Assembly (NCBI RefSeq): GCF_000227135.1
Contig: NC_018261.1
Span: 846,840-910,839 of the forward strand
DNA: 64,000 bases
Origin: Leishmania donovani
Lineage: Eukaryota > Euglenozoa > Kinetoplastea > Trypanosomatida > Trypanosomatidae
Direction of reading: 5' to 3'
Shown: positions 41,301-50,569 of the stretch, piece by piece
How positions within the stretch are numbered: position 1 is the first letter of the stretch
Layout: each line of letters starts with the position of its first letter
The notes under the pieces: model-generated
What the model saw: only the letters and a program-made list of their open reading frames with translations
What the model was told of the DNA's origin: nothing
The model's database searches: none
Program-made: the position numbers and the translations under genes

Positions 41301-44135
41301 TATCTTGTCGTGCAGGTTCTTCTCCACCACCTGCGTAAGCAGCCGCATCACCTCCTTGTGCTTGTCCACTCCCTTCATAAGGGACTCCACTCGCTGCTGG
41401 ATGTATTTGTTGAGGACGCCATTGATGGCGCGCGACACGGCGTGGACGGAGTTCTGCATGTCGCCCACGGCCGCGAGGAACCCCTCTTTTTCAGGCCAGT
41501 CCACCGTCCGCAGCGCCTTGTTGAGTCGATGCATGCGTGACAGGTGTTGGTTGATGCTCTCCAGCAGGTGCATCACCACAACGCGGCGGAAGGGTTTTGC
41601 GGCAGCGTAGTCCTCGAACTTCTGCCCAGCACGCTTGCGGTGCGTCTTCGACTTGACGGCGGTGACGCCCGGCACCGAACCCTTCATAGAGCGCATGACA
41701 TCCCGCACCTGGCGACTCTCGGAAATGCACTCCTCAATCAGGTGCACGCGCTCTTCACGGTCCGGCACATTGCTTGGCAGCGTGTTCATCTTGTAGCGCT
41801 CCGCGAACGCAACGCAGCACTCCTCGCTCCGGTGCAGGAGCAACTCGATCTCGTCATCCGTGAGGTACAGCATCGGCTCCATTTCCTCTTGTTCCTCCAG
41901 CGTCGTCTTGCGAATCGTCTCTGCGGCTGCGGCGTCCTTTTTCCTCACAAAGTCCTCCTGCCGGCGCACAAAGGTCTTGAAGTGCTCCGGCAGTTCGTCA
42001 GGGACGACTTCGATGCCGAGCGCGTTCACCACCGGCTCGTCCTTGGCCCCCTTGCTGCGCTGCCGCTTTTCTGGGAAAGTCAAAACAAGACCGTCGTCGA
42101 ACGGTGCAAGCCTCTTCCAAAGTCCGTTGCGCGCCGCCAAAGACGCCCCGCGCTCTGACACCTTGTGGGAGGCGGGGTGGCTGTCCACGTCCACGTCGCT
42201 CTCTTCCTCGGTGGAGGCCGCCGCACAGCGTTTCGCGGAGGCGGAGCGCTTGCCAACCGATCGGGACCGGCTGCGGTGTCGCGCCAGCTTTGTCAGCCCG
42301 CCAAAGAGAAGGAACGAGTGCTCGTCGCCGCACGGTGCGCACCGCGTGAAGGCGAGCGGCGGCAAGGGCGGGTGGATGCCGACTTCAGAACGCCACATGT
42401 GCTCCCCGTGCACTGTCGGCACAAGGTTCAGTTCCATCACTGTCGTTACTGGCGACGCTGCTATGCCGACTTCATCGAGCGACGACTCAAAGCCGCCTGT
42501 GACGAGCATGCGGGAGCCAACGACACAGCACTCGTGTCCTGCACGGCCGGCCGCCTCGCCGCGACACCGCAGCTGCTCCCACCGCTCATTTGCCATGTCA
42601 AACGCCCAGCAGTCACCAAGCACCTCATTCTGCGCGTCGTAGCCGCCGTAGACAATCATGTATGGGCCGTACCGTACTGCCGTATGCAGAAAGCGCGGCC
42701 CCGGCCCCGCAGCCTCGCACTCATCCAGGTCGCTGCCACTGTGCGCCTCCCCCGCCCCATCACCCGGTGCCACCCCCTGTCGGCCTCGACTGGACGAGCC
42801 AGCGCTTGTTTGGATGCGGCGAACCGCGTACGTGGCGGAGTTGATGGCAAGCAGCTGCCCCGACACCCGCAGATCATCTGTCAGCCCACCAAAGACAAAA
42901 AGCTCCTTGCCAAAGTGCACGGTGGTATGATACGCCAGCGGAAACTGGGTGGCGGGTTGGATGGCACGCCACGTCTGATCACTCAGGTTCATGTCGAAGA
43001 GCAGAGATACAAAGCCGGTCGAGACAGGTGAGACAGAGAGGGGCAGCGGCGCAGCAGTCCCACCCGCGCGTGCCAACGTAGTCGCCGCTTGCTCGGTACG
43101 ACAATGCAGGAGTGGGCACAGGCATCGATACCGCGGCGCGCACAGCGGATCGGTGCCCCACGCCTGCCTCTTCTCCCTTGAAACCGCCGCACCGCCGGGC
43201 CCGATGCCGCCCACCACCACGACGCGGTCAAACGACTCGACCACTGTCATTGTGTGACCGTAGTGGCCGGCCGGGACGAGCTGTCGTCCCTCGATGCGGC
43301 GCCAGTTGCCCGTCAGCATAGAAAATTCGTACAGCTCATGCTCCACGGTGCGGGCGCCAAAGGAAACGCCGCCGTAGACGAGCAGGCGTTGGCCGCGATC
43401 TTTGCGGCTCAAGTACGACGCCGCTGCGTGAAAGGTGAGGGCGGTGGGGCGAAATCGCCGGTAGTCTAGCACCGGCATATAAGAGACGTAGCGGAGAAGC
43501 TTGTAGTTGTGCGGATGCGCGTTTTTCTTCGCCGGTGCCAGAGAGGCCCACACCTCACGCCGAGACGCGCCTGGTGGCGGCACGCTCCCGGCGGCATCAT
43601 CTGCGGCGATGGCCTTGCCCTCGAGGCCCGCTGCATTGGAAAACCATTTCAGCGGCGTGGCTGCACTGCGCAACTCATTGAGGTGCCGCGTGACAAGGCG
43701 GCCTTCGCCCTCACCCGACTTTCTCATGGCGTCGCCCACCTCAGCCGCGTTGCGCTTGACATCGAGCTGCTCGCGGCGTAGCGCGTCCAGCACGTCGTAC
43801 CAGTCCATGGTGGCCCGCGTGCCGGGAGGTGGGGCAGCAGCGGAGGCGGGCTCTTCTCGAGCTCCGGCACCCTCGACAGAGCCTGTGGTCCCCTCTTCGT
43901 CGTCAGCAGAGTCGTCGGGTGCGCTGGTGTCGTTGTCGTCGCTGTAGTCCTGCTCGGCATTCAGCGCCTCGAGGCGCAGGGCAATTCCAGCGCCGATATC
44001 CACGGTGTGATCCTTCTGCTGCAACAGCTCCTCAATATGGATGGGACGCTGCGCGATGGTGCTGCCGTCTGCGTTCACGAGCTGTACTTGTACAGCATCG
44101 CCGCGCTGCGGTGGAGGCGGTGAAGCACTGCTCAT
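38304..44135 (-). CDS. Giant Kelch-repeat protein
   Basis: 1943 residues. Kelch-type blades lie at about 230-615: repeated LLVYGGV, VVVVGGI, LFVFGGL, MIVYGGY, MLVTGGF and FLLFGGL strands, each with a following Trp-containing strand (for example GNWRRI, QTWRAI, ERWEQL). That makes six visible blades, consistent with a beta-propeller used for protein binding. The N-terminus is acidic (about 60-85). About 620-1120 is charged and partly helical. The remainder is long and disordered, rich in Ala, Pro and Ser, with a poly-Ser stretch near the middle. No catalytic domain, signal peptide or membrane span is seen, so it is probably a scaffold. A splice tract and AG immediately upstream (44145-44180) support this ATG. 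Confidence 0.87.
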   Translation of the reverse strand: MSSASPPPPQRGDAVQVQLVNADGSTIAQRPIHIEELLQQKDHTVDIGAGIALRLEALNAEQDYSDDNDTSAPDDSADDEEGTTGSVEGAGAREEPASAAAPPPGTRATMDWYDVLDALRREQLDVKRNAAEVGDAMRKSGEGEGRLVTRHLNELRSAATPLKWFSNAAGLEGKAIAADDAAGSVPPPGASRREVWASLAPAKKNAHPHNYKLLRYVSYMPVLDYRRFRPTALTFHAAASYLSRKDRGQRLLVYGGVSFGARTVEHELYEFSMLTGNWRRIEGRQLVPAGHYGHTMTVVESFDRVVVVGGIGPGGAAVSREKRQAWGTDPLCAPRYRCLCPLLHCRTEQAATTLARAGGTAAPLPLSVSPVSTGFVSLLFDMNLSDQTWRAIQPATQFPLAYHTTVHFGKELFVFGGLTDDLRVSGQLLAINSATYAVRRIQTSAGSSSRGRQGVAPGDGAGEAHSGSDLDECEAAGPGPRFLHTAVRYGPYMIVYGGYDAQNEVLGDCWAFDMANERWEQLRCRGEAAGRAGHECCVVGSRMLVTGGFESSLDEVGIAASPVTTVMELNLVPTVHGEHMWRSEVGIHPPLPPLAFTRCAPCGDEHSFLLFGGLTKLARHRSRSRSVGKRSASAKRCAAASTEEESDVDVDSHPASHKVSERGASLAARNGLWKRLAPFDDGLVLTFPEKRQRSKGAKDEPVVNALGIEVVPDELPEHFKTFVRRQEDFVRKKDAAAAETIRKTTLEEQEEMEPMLYLTDDEIELLLHRSEECCVAFAERYKMNTLPSNVPDREERVHLIEECISESRQVRDVMRSMKGSVPGVTAVKSKTHRKRAGQKFEDYAAAKPFRRVVVMHLLESINQHLSRMHRLNKALRTVDWPEKEGFLAAVGDMQNSVHAVSRAINGVLNKYIQQRVESLMKGVDKHKEVMRLLTQVVEKNLHDKIWGIEAARDEKRQKHQRARAAVETPGQPTAAATQAARQRRTPSAAARSGSSSPAARRGHTVRSRSLGGGYHADESKAVVHMMDREWHDLLNRARMVEKCAGRLRHYCEEGAVTSDTAPLSALPPPPAPPPQQPSVEGPLSLPLAPQQTPSLMIQVQPSLQAPTLAPGGSMAPPVCLPTGVPLAGLLTSEAPVVPPVAAPASTAGEAGAARPREIIIQRSNELRMTTATVAEEVRKAALDFQAALTQAAAALPPTSSANALSATTTVSHPTAAPPRTTLGADVVAHTTPAPQLPVPAVMSSHTTTAAATPGPTLPFRSSPSGASSSSSSGSSRSSSSSGSSGPAAAAVKRGPSLQLPSVGHLPSAMAAPLESTGFVQLQQPVTASLGASTEAPLANVQQPQLTLAATSSHDGATGASHGSRNANTTSAEPAQVSTVQGHAVYLSALRPILAAKESLQQLQDKVALIRLNEWDASDLAGAPQDVKVEKLYRRLSKLLTGVAQSVTATFLAKAGARPPRLRPAPVSVGPPPHRSRGKKSTGKARTSGPSTKRATQSKSLTSVAEACATPASAVFSQALFSSAGGDKGDSSRKGDGAAAWTLPSAADGNVGDALRLMPLPPPAHNQVDDADDGWLSKRSRPTYDEAAGVPLVSHEALLRDVRPAVVPAAAAFTSAAGPSAVEVHAVYPDARTVPNASATSLLCGSVAPPAIAAGPWAPTVSSGQTSGTAPVATAAPVVALSVVPKVVMPAGANDVSTDESGAAYTTQSPLRRRRSTIADLAQLRHLSQSRLDDGSFGGGTTSSGDGVDPVTRDPVTNITRGNFVVNAEYLSRVAPHALLAATTAEIKLQGGAGGMQQAWSDIDEDYFYFGRPVGKRVATAETVVSGPPYISNRPRGGVGVSPPVGTVVGSPRVNAELAASSMRGIPGVTPASTTLGTRSSRARDSSSGRRVSDHYLSSTASQLLKLHAARPVVRKSGTKHSFFTPGELHLMQARERLRSKSSM

Positions 44136-45075
44136 GACGGCGCGCTGAGATACAGGACGATTTGTAAAAAAAAGAAAAAGGGCAATCTATCCTTGGGTAC
44201 GTCTATGTGAATATGCATCTCTACTACGCGTGGTTTCTCGTTCTCTCTGTAGCAACGTACAGGCCTGTCAATATGGGGACACATGCAAGAGGTGGTTGCT
44301 TGCTCGCGTCAGGGAAACACGGGCACTGCTCGATGCCACCTCCAGCGATTCACGTCGCAGTGATGTTCCGTGAGTCGCACCCGCGTTTATGTGATTTTGT
44401 TTTTGCGGATTCGCGTTTTGTACGACAGGTGGCAGGAGGTGAGGGGACGGCCGTCTCTCTCTCACTCTCTTCCTCGCCTCCTCCGTTCCGTGCAACGGCA
44501 GTGTGTGTGTGTGTGTGCAGGCGTATGTATGTGCGTTCGTGCCCGCAAGCTGCGACGACTGCATTGCAGTTAACAGGGATCATGAGCACGCACACGAAAA
44601 GGAAAAAAGGGAAAACGCATGAAAGCATGAAGGCGACAGGACGCAGAAGTGGACACAGAGCGTGAACGAGGGGAAGGGAGGGGAGGGGAGGAAGGCGGAG
44701 GAGGATGTTTTGCAGCGTTTGCGCATTTATCCGCCCCTATACCCCATGTGCGGTCTACTCAGCACGGCCGGCAGCGCTCATGCCCTGCACCGCTGAGCCT
44801 GCTGCATCGACGACAAGCATGGATGTCAGTTGAGCAACCGCCAGGAAACAGCCACGCAAAAAGGGCGCCTGTTCCATAGGGGGCCTTTGTTTGTCTACTC
44901 TGGTGCGCGCGACATCTGCTCCGTGGAACGGGCGACAGCGTCGAAATGAATCCTTTTTAAAGCGATGAAGGGGAATCAGCGAGTAGGAGTCCTCCCATCG
45001 TTCGCGGCCATGGAACACGGTTAAGGAACGGGGCTCGAAAATGGCAAGCACGCCGCTGCGGTCTCCGGCGCCGCG
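44136..45075. other. Intergenic region
   Basis: 5' flank of the Kelch gene and 3' flank of the DEAH helicase gene. A GT run lies at about 44502-44518. A 98-residue open frame at 44755-45051 directly follows the helicase stop and shows no motif, so it is not called. Confidence 0.5.
44145..44180 (-). promoter_or_regulatory. Probable trans-splice acceptor of the Kelch gene
   Basis: A T-rich tract on the minus strand (44165-44180) is followed by AG at 44145-44146, about 9 nt before the ATG. Spacing is typical for a spliced-leader acceptor with a short 5' untranslated region. Confidence 0.55.
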
Positions 45076-47382
45076 CTACACACTCTCGCGCTCGGCTTTG
45101 CCCGCGTGTACGCTACTTTCCGCCTCACGAGCACGGCGCAGCACCTGCGCAATCTCGCCGTCTGGGATTTCGCTGAGGTCCGTGTAGAAGTCACTGACGT
45201 CCAGCAGCCAGCCCACCTCCACTGCTGAGGCGGTTCGGATAAACGTCCCGGAGTCCCCTTGCACTTCCAGACGGTCAAACACGATCCAGGTCGGAAGCGC
45301 GCGTGACTTGTGCGTCGCCGCAAGCACGGACTGACGATGCAGCGTCACACTCAAGGCGTCCCGGACGGTGCGGTAGACGCGCGTCGTCGGGTCCGCTCCA
45401 GCTGTATGGGTGATGGGTGCCACGGGAGTCAAGAAGGCGACCTGTGTGAAGAATCCCTCCAGCACGGCCTTGCGGAGCGCCACCGTGTCCACGTACTCGC
45501 GCTCCGGGATGTAGGTGGACTGCACTGGTATCGTGAGTTGGCTCATTAACCGCCGCAGCTGGTTGTACACCTGCACCGCTTGCTGTAGGGTCTGGTGTCG
45601 TAGGTAGTTCTCGTAGCAGAAGCGTTTGCCGTTCTGCTGGTTCTTGAAGTACGCGTGAAAGACGCGAAAGAGCACAACGTGGTCGCCGTCGGCGTCGTCG
45701 AAGCGCGCGTGCGCCTCGCGAGCCTCGGCCAACCGCGATGGCGGGCGGCTGAACGCGTTTCCAGCCTCCAGCATCGCCGCCACCACCGCGGCGTCGGCAC
45801 CGCACCCGTGCTTGGGGGCCATGAGCAGCATTCGTGCCAAGCAGACATCCACAGGGAATACGGCCATGCGTCGGCCAAAGTCCGTGAGCTGAAGCCCGTC
45901 ATCCACGGCGCCGAAGTACAAGAGCTGGTAGAAGGCGTCGCTCATGCCCTGGTCCGAGGGCGGGTCGATGAAGGGGAACTCACACGGGTTAGCGACGCCA
46001 AGCGTGAGCAGCAGCAGCACGGTGTTCACAATGTTCGTGCGTAGTATCTCCGGATGCGTTTGATCGGGAAAAGTGGCAAAGTCGGCCGACGTGAAGAGGC
46101 GGAAGCACTTGCCAGGCCGCGTACGACCAGCGCGACCCTTGCGCTGTTCGGCGGAGGCCTTGCTAATAACCGCCGGCAGCAAGTAGTCCACGCGTGCCTC
46201 GGAGTTGTACAAGCTCTGCTTCTGATACCCGCAGTCCACAACGTAGACAATGCCGTCAATGGTGACGGACGTCTCGGCAATGTTCGTGGCCACGACAATC
46301 TTGCGCGTGTTGGGGGGATAGGTGGCAAACACCTTCTGCTGCTCCTGGAGGCTAAGAGAACCGTAGAGAGGCAGCACCACCACCTCCGTCGGCCGCGCCA
46401 GGTCGTCCGCCGGCGTATTGAAAAGCGTCAAGTCCTTTCCGCGCCCCTGCACCGGCGCTTCTTGCTCCTTGGAGGCGGCCGCAGAGCTCGAGCCGAGGGC
46501 CTGGTGAAGTGCCGCGACAGCCCGCTCAATCTCCGCCTCGCCAGTCAAGAAGCAGAGGATATCCCCGGCCGGCTCGCGCTCATGTAGCTGAAGCACGCAC
46601 GACACAGTCGCCTCCACGTAATCGCGCACCGGATGTGGCATGTACAAGACGTCCACGTCGTGCATGCGCCCCGAGACGTGCACGAGGGGCGCACCGGGGA
46701 AGTAGGACTGAATCTTTGCCACGTCCAGCGTGGCCGACATGACCACCAGTCGGAAAAGCGGACGCCGTGTGAGGAGTCGCTTCAGGAGGCCGAGAACCAC
46801 ATCCGTGTCGATCGTCCGCTCGTGCGCCTCGTCCACCACCACAACACTGTATTTTTGGAGGTCCGAATCTGTGAACGCTTCACGGAGCAGCATGCCATCC
46901 GTCATGTAGAGCACCCGCGTGGCGTCGCACTGGCGCGAGTCGAAGCGGACGTGGTAGCCGACATGCGCACCGAGGGGCACGTCCATTTCTTCGGCCACGC
47001 GAGTGGCAACGGAGATGGCCGCGATACGACGTGGCTGCGTACATGCGATGACGCCGGTGAAGGTGTCCTGCAGCTCCGCAAGAAAGTGAGGAACCTGCGT
47101 CGTCTTGCCGCTGCCCGTCTCGCCCACGAGCAACGTGACAGAGTTGGTTCGCACCGTCTCCTGTATAAGGTGGCGCTTCTCGAACACAGGAAGTCGCTGA
47201 CGCGACTGCAACAGCTGACGGTAGCGGGCTGAGAAGGGTTGCCGCGTGAAAGGGCTCAATGCGGAGCTGGAGGTGCAGACAGCCACCTCAGGACGCTTCT
47301 TCGGGAGTTGGGAGACCAGTGTGTCGCCGAGGCCGGCCTCGCCGTTCTCGGCAGCCTCTTCGCGCACGCGCTTGAGGGCCAT
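45076..47382 (-). CDS. DEAH-box RNA helicase, Prp43/DHX15-like
   Basis: 768 residues. Complete DEAH helicase core: GETGSGKT (87-94), TQPRR, DEAH (184-187), SAT (216-218), TNIAETSVTIDGI and QRKGRAGRTRPG. After the core come the winged-helix, ratchet and OB-fold regions usual for this family. The short N-terminal extension and the overall length match Prp43/DHX15 (about 770-800 residues) better than Prp2, Prp16 or Prp22, which have long N-termini. Prp43 homologues disassemble spliceosomes and act in ribosome biogenesis with G-patch cofactors. In an organism that trans-splices every mRNA it should be essential, but this is inference. The frame extends 37 codons upstream, but a probable acceptor AG at 47391-47392 lies within it, favouring the ATG at 47382. 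Confidence 0.88.
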   Translation of the reverse strand: MALKRVREEAAENGEAGLGDTLVSQLPKKRPEVAVCTSSSALSPFTRQPFSARYRQLLQSRQRLPVFEKRHLIQETVRTNSVTLLVGETGSGKTTQVPHFLAELQDTFTGVIACTQPRRIAAISVATRVAEEMDVPLGAHVGYHVRFDSRQCDATRVLYMTDGMLLREAFTDSDLQKYSVVVVDEAHERTIDTDVVLGLLKRLLTRRPLFRLVVMSATLDVAKIQSYFPGAPLVHVSGRMHDVDVLYMPHPVRDYVEATVSCVLQLHEREPAGDILCFLTGEAEIERAVAALHQALGSSSAAASKEQEAPVQGRGKDLTLFNTPADDLARPTEVVVLPLYGSLSLQEQQKVFATYPPNTRKIVVATNIAETSVTIDGIVYVVDCGYQKQSLYNSEARVDYLLPAVISKASAEQRKGRAGRTRPGKCFRLFTSADFATFPDQTHPEILRTNIVNTVLLLLTLGVANPCEFPFIDPPSDQGMSDAFYQLLYFGAVDDGLQLTDFGRRMAVFPVDVCLARMLLMAPKHGCGADAAVVAAMLEAGNAFSRPPSRLAEAREAHARFDDADGDHVVLFRVFHAYFKNQQNGKRFCYENYLRHQTLQQAVQVYNQLRRLMSQLTIPVQSTYIPEREYVDTVALRKAVLEGFFTQVAFLTPVAPITHTAGADPTTRVYRTVRDALSVTLHRQSVLAATHKSRALPTWIVFDRLEVQGDSGTFIRTASAVEVGWLLDVSDFYTDLSEIPDGEIAQVLRRAREAESSVHAGKAERESV

Positions 47383-47390
47383 GAGGTGCG

Positions 47391-47434
47391 CTGTAGGCAA
47401 TGTGCAAGATTTGCCACAATACAAAAAGAAAAGC
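47391..47434 (-). promoter_or_regulatory. Probable trans-splice acceptor of the DEAH helicase gene
   Basis: The minus strand reads a T-rich tract (47421-47434), about 28 nt of spacer and AG at 47391-47392, 8-9 nt ahead of the ATG at 47382. This is a textbook layout and helps fix the start codon. Confidence 0.55.
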
Positions 47435-48038
47435 AACGCAAGACGATGGAGGGCGGGGTGCAAGAGCATGTGAGTTTTCACCCACGAGAGCATGTGTCAC
47501 ATGGCGGCAGACTTCGCTGCCATTCGCAGAGCTGAGGCAATGCGACGTGATGGCGAGATTGGGAGGGGGAGGGCGGAGGGCGGAGGGCTCATTACCCGTA
47601 GATGCAACGCGCGTCGACCGGAATCAAATGAGCGAAGTGATGATGGTGATCAAAGACATAATTGCCGCCCTCTTTTCTTTCGCTATGCTCCACATTGCCC
47701 ACTTTCGGTGTTGAGGTGATGCGCTTGACGGGGCCTAAGGAGCGCCCTCCCCCACCCCACCGGCACACGCACACACGCTTTTGCAGAGTGCGGGGATGAG
47801 GACAGAGGAAAAAAAAAGATAGAAGCACCACAGCAAAACAACAACAAAAAAAAATGAAGCAACATGCAAAAGGTGAATCATGAACACATAGATGTGCGTG
47901 TGTGTGTGTGTGTGTTTGTGCACGATGGAGTCATCTGAGCCACACAAAATTCACCCCACAGGGAAAAACGGAAGCCAGGTGAGGAAGCCACCGATCGAGT
48001 TGATGCCCCAATCCGCCGAAACGGGCGCACGCATACAG

Positions 48039-48067
<29 letters not shown>
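48039..48067. repeat. (AC)n microsatellite
   Basis: Uninterrupted 29-nt AC run. Complementary to the GT run at 47899-47915. Confidence 0.85.
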
Positions 48068-48069
<2 letters not shown>

Positions 48070-48526
48070 GAAAGAAAACTGCATCGATGCTCCCATGGCA
48101 TACGTGCGTCTGCAGCCGGAGACGGCGGCCCTCTACGCGGGGAAGGGGTCGACGGAAGCATGTAACGCCTATAAGAAGAAGGCCCGAATCCCCCTCCCCA
48201 CCCCCACCAGACCCCGCACGCGCACGACAAACGGCCATCGAGCATAAACATGCGCAAGCAGCACTATCGCTGATTTTTTTATGGTACCGAGAAAGCGAGA
48301 CGGAAGGGCGAGACCGCTGAGGCCAAGAGGTCGAAGAAGATCGAAACAAGTCCACATCGTCACTGTATCGTCAAAGACAAAACAAGAAGTTGCAACTCGT
48401 AATCGCTTCCCTGCTTCACCGATCCCTGCCCTATCCTTCCTTTATGGCACACGCTTTTGGTCAGCGGCTTGTTTCTTTTTTGTGGACGTCACGCGGTAAG
48501 GGGGTTGCCTCTCTCGTTTCTCTCCC

Positions 48527-50152
48527 CTACCGCTGTTGTTGTTGGGACTGTTGCTGTTGCATCTGCTGCTGCAGCATGGCCATTATACTTTGCATTGTGA
48601 GCTCCATCTGGTCATTCGAGGCCGTCGTTGCTGCGCCAGGGCTTGCCTGACCAGTCGAGGGGCTACTAGCCTGCTGCTGCTGCTGCTGCGCGGCCAGCAT
48701 CTGCAGCATCATCGTTAACATCTGCGCCTGCGTGTCGGTGGTAGACGAGACACTGCCTGCAGCAGGTGCTGCTGCAGGGGGCGGTGACACCACGGCTTTC
48801 GGGGTGGCGCTAGGTGGGTCATTGCCCCCAAGGCTTGCTACGGTAGCTGCCCTAGCCGGAGGCGCTGCACTGGCTCGCTGTTGCATATACTTGCGCTGAA
48901 GCTTAATGGCGTCGCGTTGCTCCCGCGGGTCGCTCATCGAGTATTCCTTGAGCGGCTGGAGCAGACGTGGGAGGTCTACGTCGATGGTGCTCTTGAGCAA
49001 CTTGATCCACCCGCGCTTCTCCAGCTTCTCGATGTCAGGGAAGTCCTTCGAGTCGACCCTGGTCAGGAAGGCGCGCACATCCGCGCATGTGGGAAAACTG
49101 TTCTCGCTGGTGTGGTAGCGCGAAGCCAGGTCCTTTACGATGGTCTCGTACTCCTCATAGAAGCGCTCTTTCGCCTTGTTTTTGCCAAAGACAGCCGGTA
49201 AGCGGGTTCGGTAGCTGGCGCAGATGAGCGCGAACAGCAGCACGTCACTCGCGCGTCGCATCATGGACGTGACGCGGCGATCGAGCGACTGCAGCGGGAT
49301 CGTGACGATTAGCTCGTACAGCAAATCCTCTTTCTCCTTCTCAAAGAGCGCGTGGTCGGTGCCGTCGTGGTACGGTTTATCCCAGAAGCTGGACACGTAC
49401 AGCCGCGGAGGCTCCGTTGAGTGGACCAAGTTCGACAAGTTCCAGTACAAGGAGCCGTACACTCGCATCAGCTCTTGTGCCCTCACTGAGTCGGCCTTGT
49501 TCATAACGATGCGTATCTTGCTCTCCTCGTGGAGGAGCGCCTTGCTGAACACTTGCCGTAGTTCTGGCCCGGCGTCCAGTTTTGTCGGGTCAAACAAGAA
49601 GAAGACGAGGTCGCTCTTTTCAACAAACCATCGGCACACCTCGATGTAGTCGTATCGGCGGGAGTGCATATCGCCAGAAGCTTCAAGGATGCCAGGAGTG
49701 TCGATGAACGAGACGCAGCGCAGTATTGGGTGAGGTACCACCACACCGGCGAAGAACTCCGCAAACGCGTCGCCGAACTGCGAGAGACCGCGGTAGGGCA
49801 GTCGGCTGTCTGCCATGAGCACACGACCTGGGATCTGCTGGAACTGCTCGCCATACATGACGACGGTGAACTTGTCAGTAACGGGCTGCGGTCCTGTCAT
49901 GAGATAATCGCCCTGCAGCAGGTAGTTGAGGAAGGAAGACTTGCCGGATGAGAAAGGCCCGAGAAACGTCACGAACGGCATTTTCTGCTTGATCGACTCA
50001 GCGAACCACGTGGGACGGAACACATTGTAGTTGTAGGAGGCCTCTACCGGCTCGATGCGGCTGGTGTAGAAATAACTCAGTTGCAGCAACGTCGACTCAA
50101 GATGGCGATCCCAAGCTTCCTTCTTCTTGAGCGCCTCCTGCATCTCGCTCAT
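48527..50152 (-). CDS. EHD-type dynamin-superfamily ATPase lacking an EH domain
   Basis: 541 residues. An N-terminal helix (FRPTWFAESIKQKMPFVTFL) leads into a P-loop GPFSSGKSS (65-73). DTPG follows at 151-154, with a following GILEASG as in EHD proteins, and NKAD at 218-221. Helical segments after the G-domain correspond to the membrane-binding region. EHD proteins bind ATP, assemble on curved membranes and remodel endocytic or recycling compartments, and that role is inferred here. Eukaryotic EHDs normally end in an EH domain. Here no EH/EF-hand motif is present. The tail is Ala/Pro/Ser-rich and then Met/Gln-rich with several glutamine runs. The frame is open 199 codons upstream, but that part is low-complexity and includes a strong pyrimidine tract (50341-50377), so the ATG at 50152 is chosen. 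Confidence 0.85.
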   Translation of the reverse strand: MSEMQEALKKKEAWDRHLESTLLQLSYFYTSRIEPVEASYNYNVFRPTWFAESIKQKMPFVTFLGPFSSGKSSFLNYLLQGDYLMTGPQPVTDKFTVVMYGEQFQQIPGRVLMADSRLPYRGLSQFGDAFAEFFAGVVVPHPILRCVSFIDTPGILEASGDMHSRRYDYIEVCRWFVEKSDLVFFLFDPTKLDAGPELRQVFSKALLHEESKIRIVMNKADSVRAQELMRVYGSLYWNLSNLVHSTEPPRLYVSSFWDKPYHDGTDHALFEKEKEDLLYELIVTIPLQSLDRRVTSMMRRASDVLLFALICASYRTRLPAVFGKNKAKERFYEEYETIVKDLASRYHTSENSFPTCADVRAFLTRVDSKDFPDIEKLEKRGWIKLLKSTIDVDLPRLLQPLKEYSMSDPREQRDAIKLQRKYMQQRASAAPPARAATVASLGGNDPPSATPKAVVSPPPAAAPAAGSVSSTTDTQAQMLTMMLQMLAAQQQQQQASSPSTGQASPGAATTASNDQMELTMQSIMAMLQQQMQQQQSQQQQR

Positions 50153-50340
50153 CTCATCGGGCGACAGCCAAGTCCGACTCAATACCTTTGCTCGCCTATC
50201 CGTTTGTACCGCTGTTCCTTTCACCCGCCTTGCAAGCAGGCAGTGAAGTCCGCGTACACGTGCGCAGGCAGACAGATGTGCGAAAGCGGCGCCAATGATG
50301 AGCACCAGCTTCACACCGCCCGTCACGCAAGAGAACAAGC

Positions 50341-50377
50341 AAAACAAAGAAAAAAACAGGAGGAAGGGAGAAGAAGG
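50341..50377 (-). promoter_or_regulatory. Pyrimidine tract for trans-splicing of EHD-like gene
   Basis: About 37 nt, nearly all pyrimidine on the minus strand, about 190 nt upstream of the chosen ATG. It lies inside the open in-frame extension, arguing that the extension is not translated. Confidence 0.55.
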
Positions 50378-50569
50378 TGAGGGTCCGGCCAGCCGCATAC
50401 ACGACAGTGCATGAGAGGGAGAGCTGCTGGTGTCGTCTTTTGGGGGGCTATTAAGTTTTTCTTTGAAAACGTGTTGTTCTTCCTTTTGTTGTGTGGAGAG
50501 TGAAGGGAGGGGGCGGTGCAGTGTACCACGCATCCGTTTCTCTGCCGTGCAGCACGAGGTCACACTCCG

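Larger units (their letters stand above)
47383..48526. other. Intergenic region with inverted dinucleotide repeats
   Basis: 3' flank of the EHD-like gene and 5' flank of the DEAH helicase gene. Holds a GT run (47899-47915) and an AC run (48039-48067), which are complementary and about 123 nt apart, plus A-rich stretches. No gene seen. Confidence 0.55.

Noticed and set aside
44755..45051. 98-residue ORF after the helicase stop codon
   Set aside because: It lies in the 3' flank, has no motif, and its start is unsupported.
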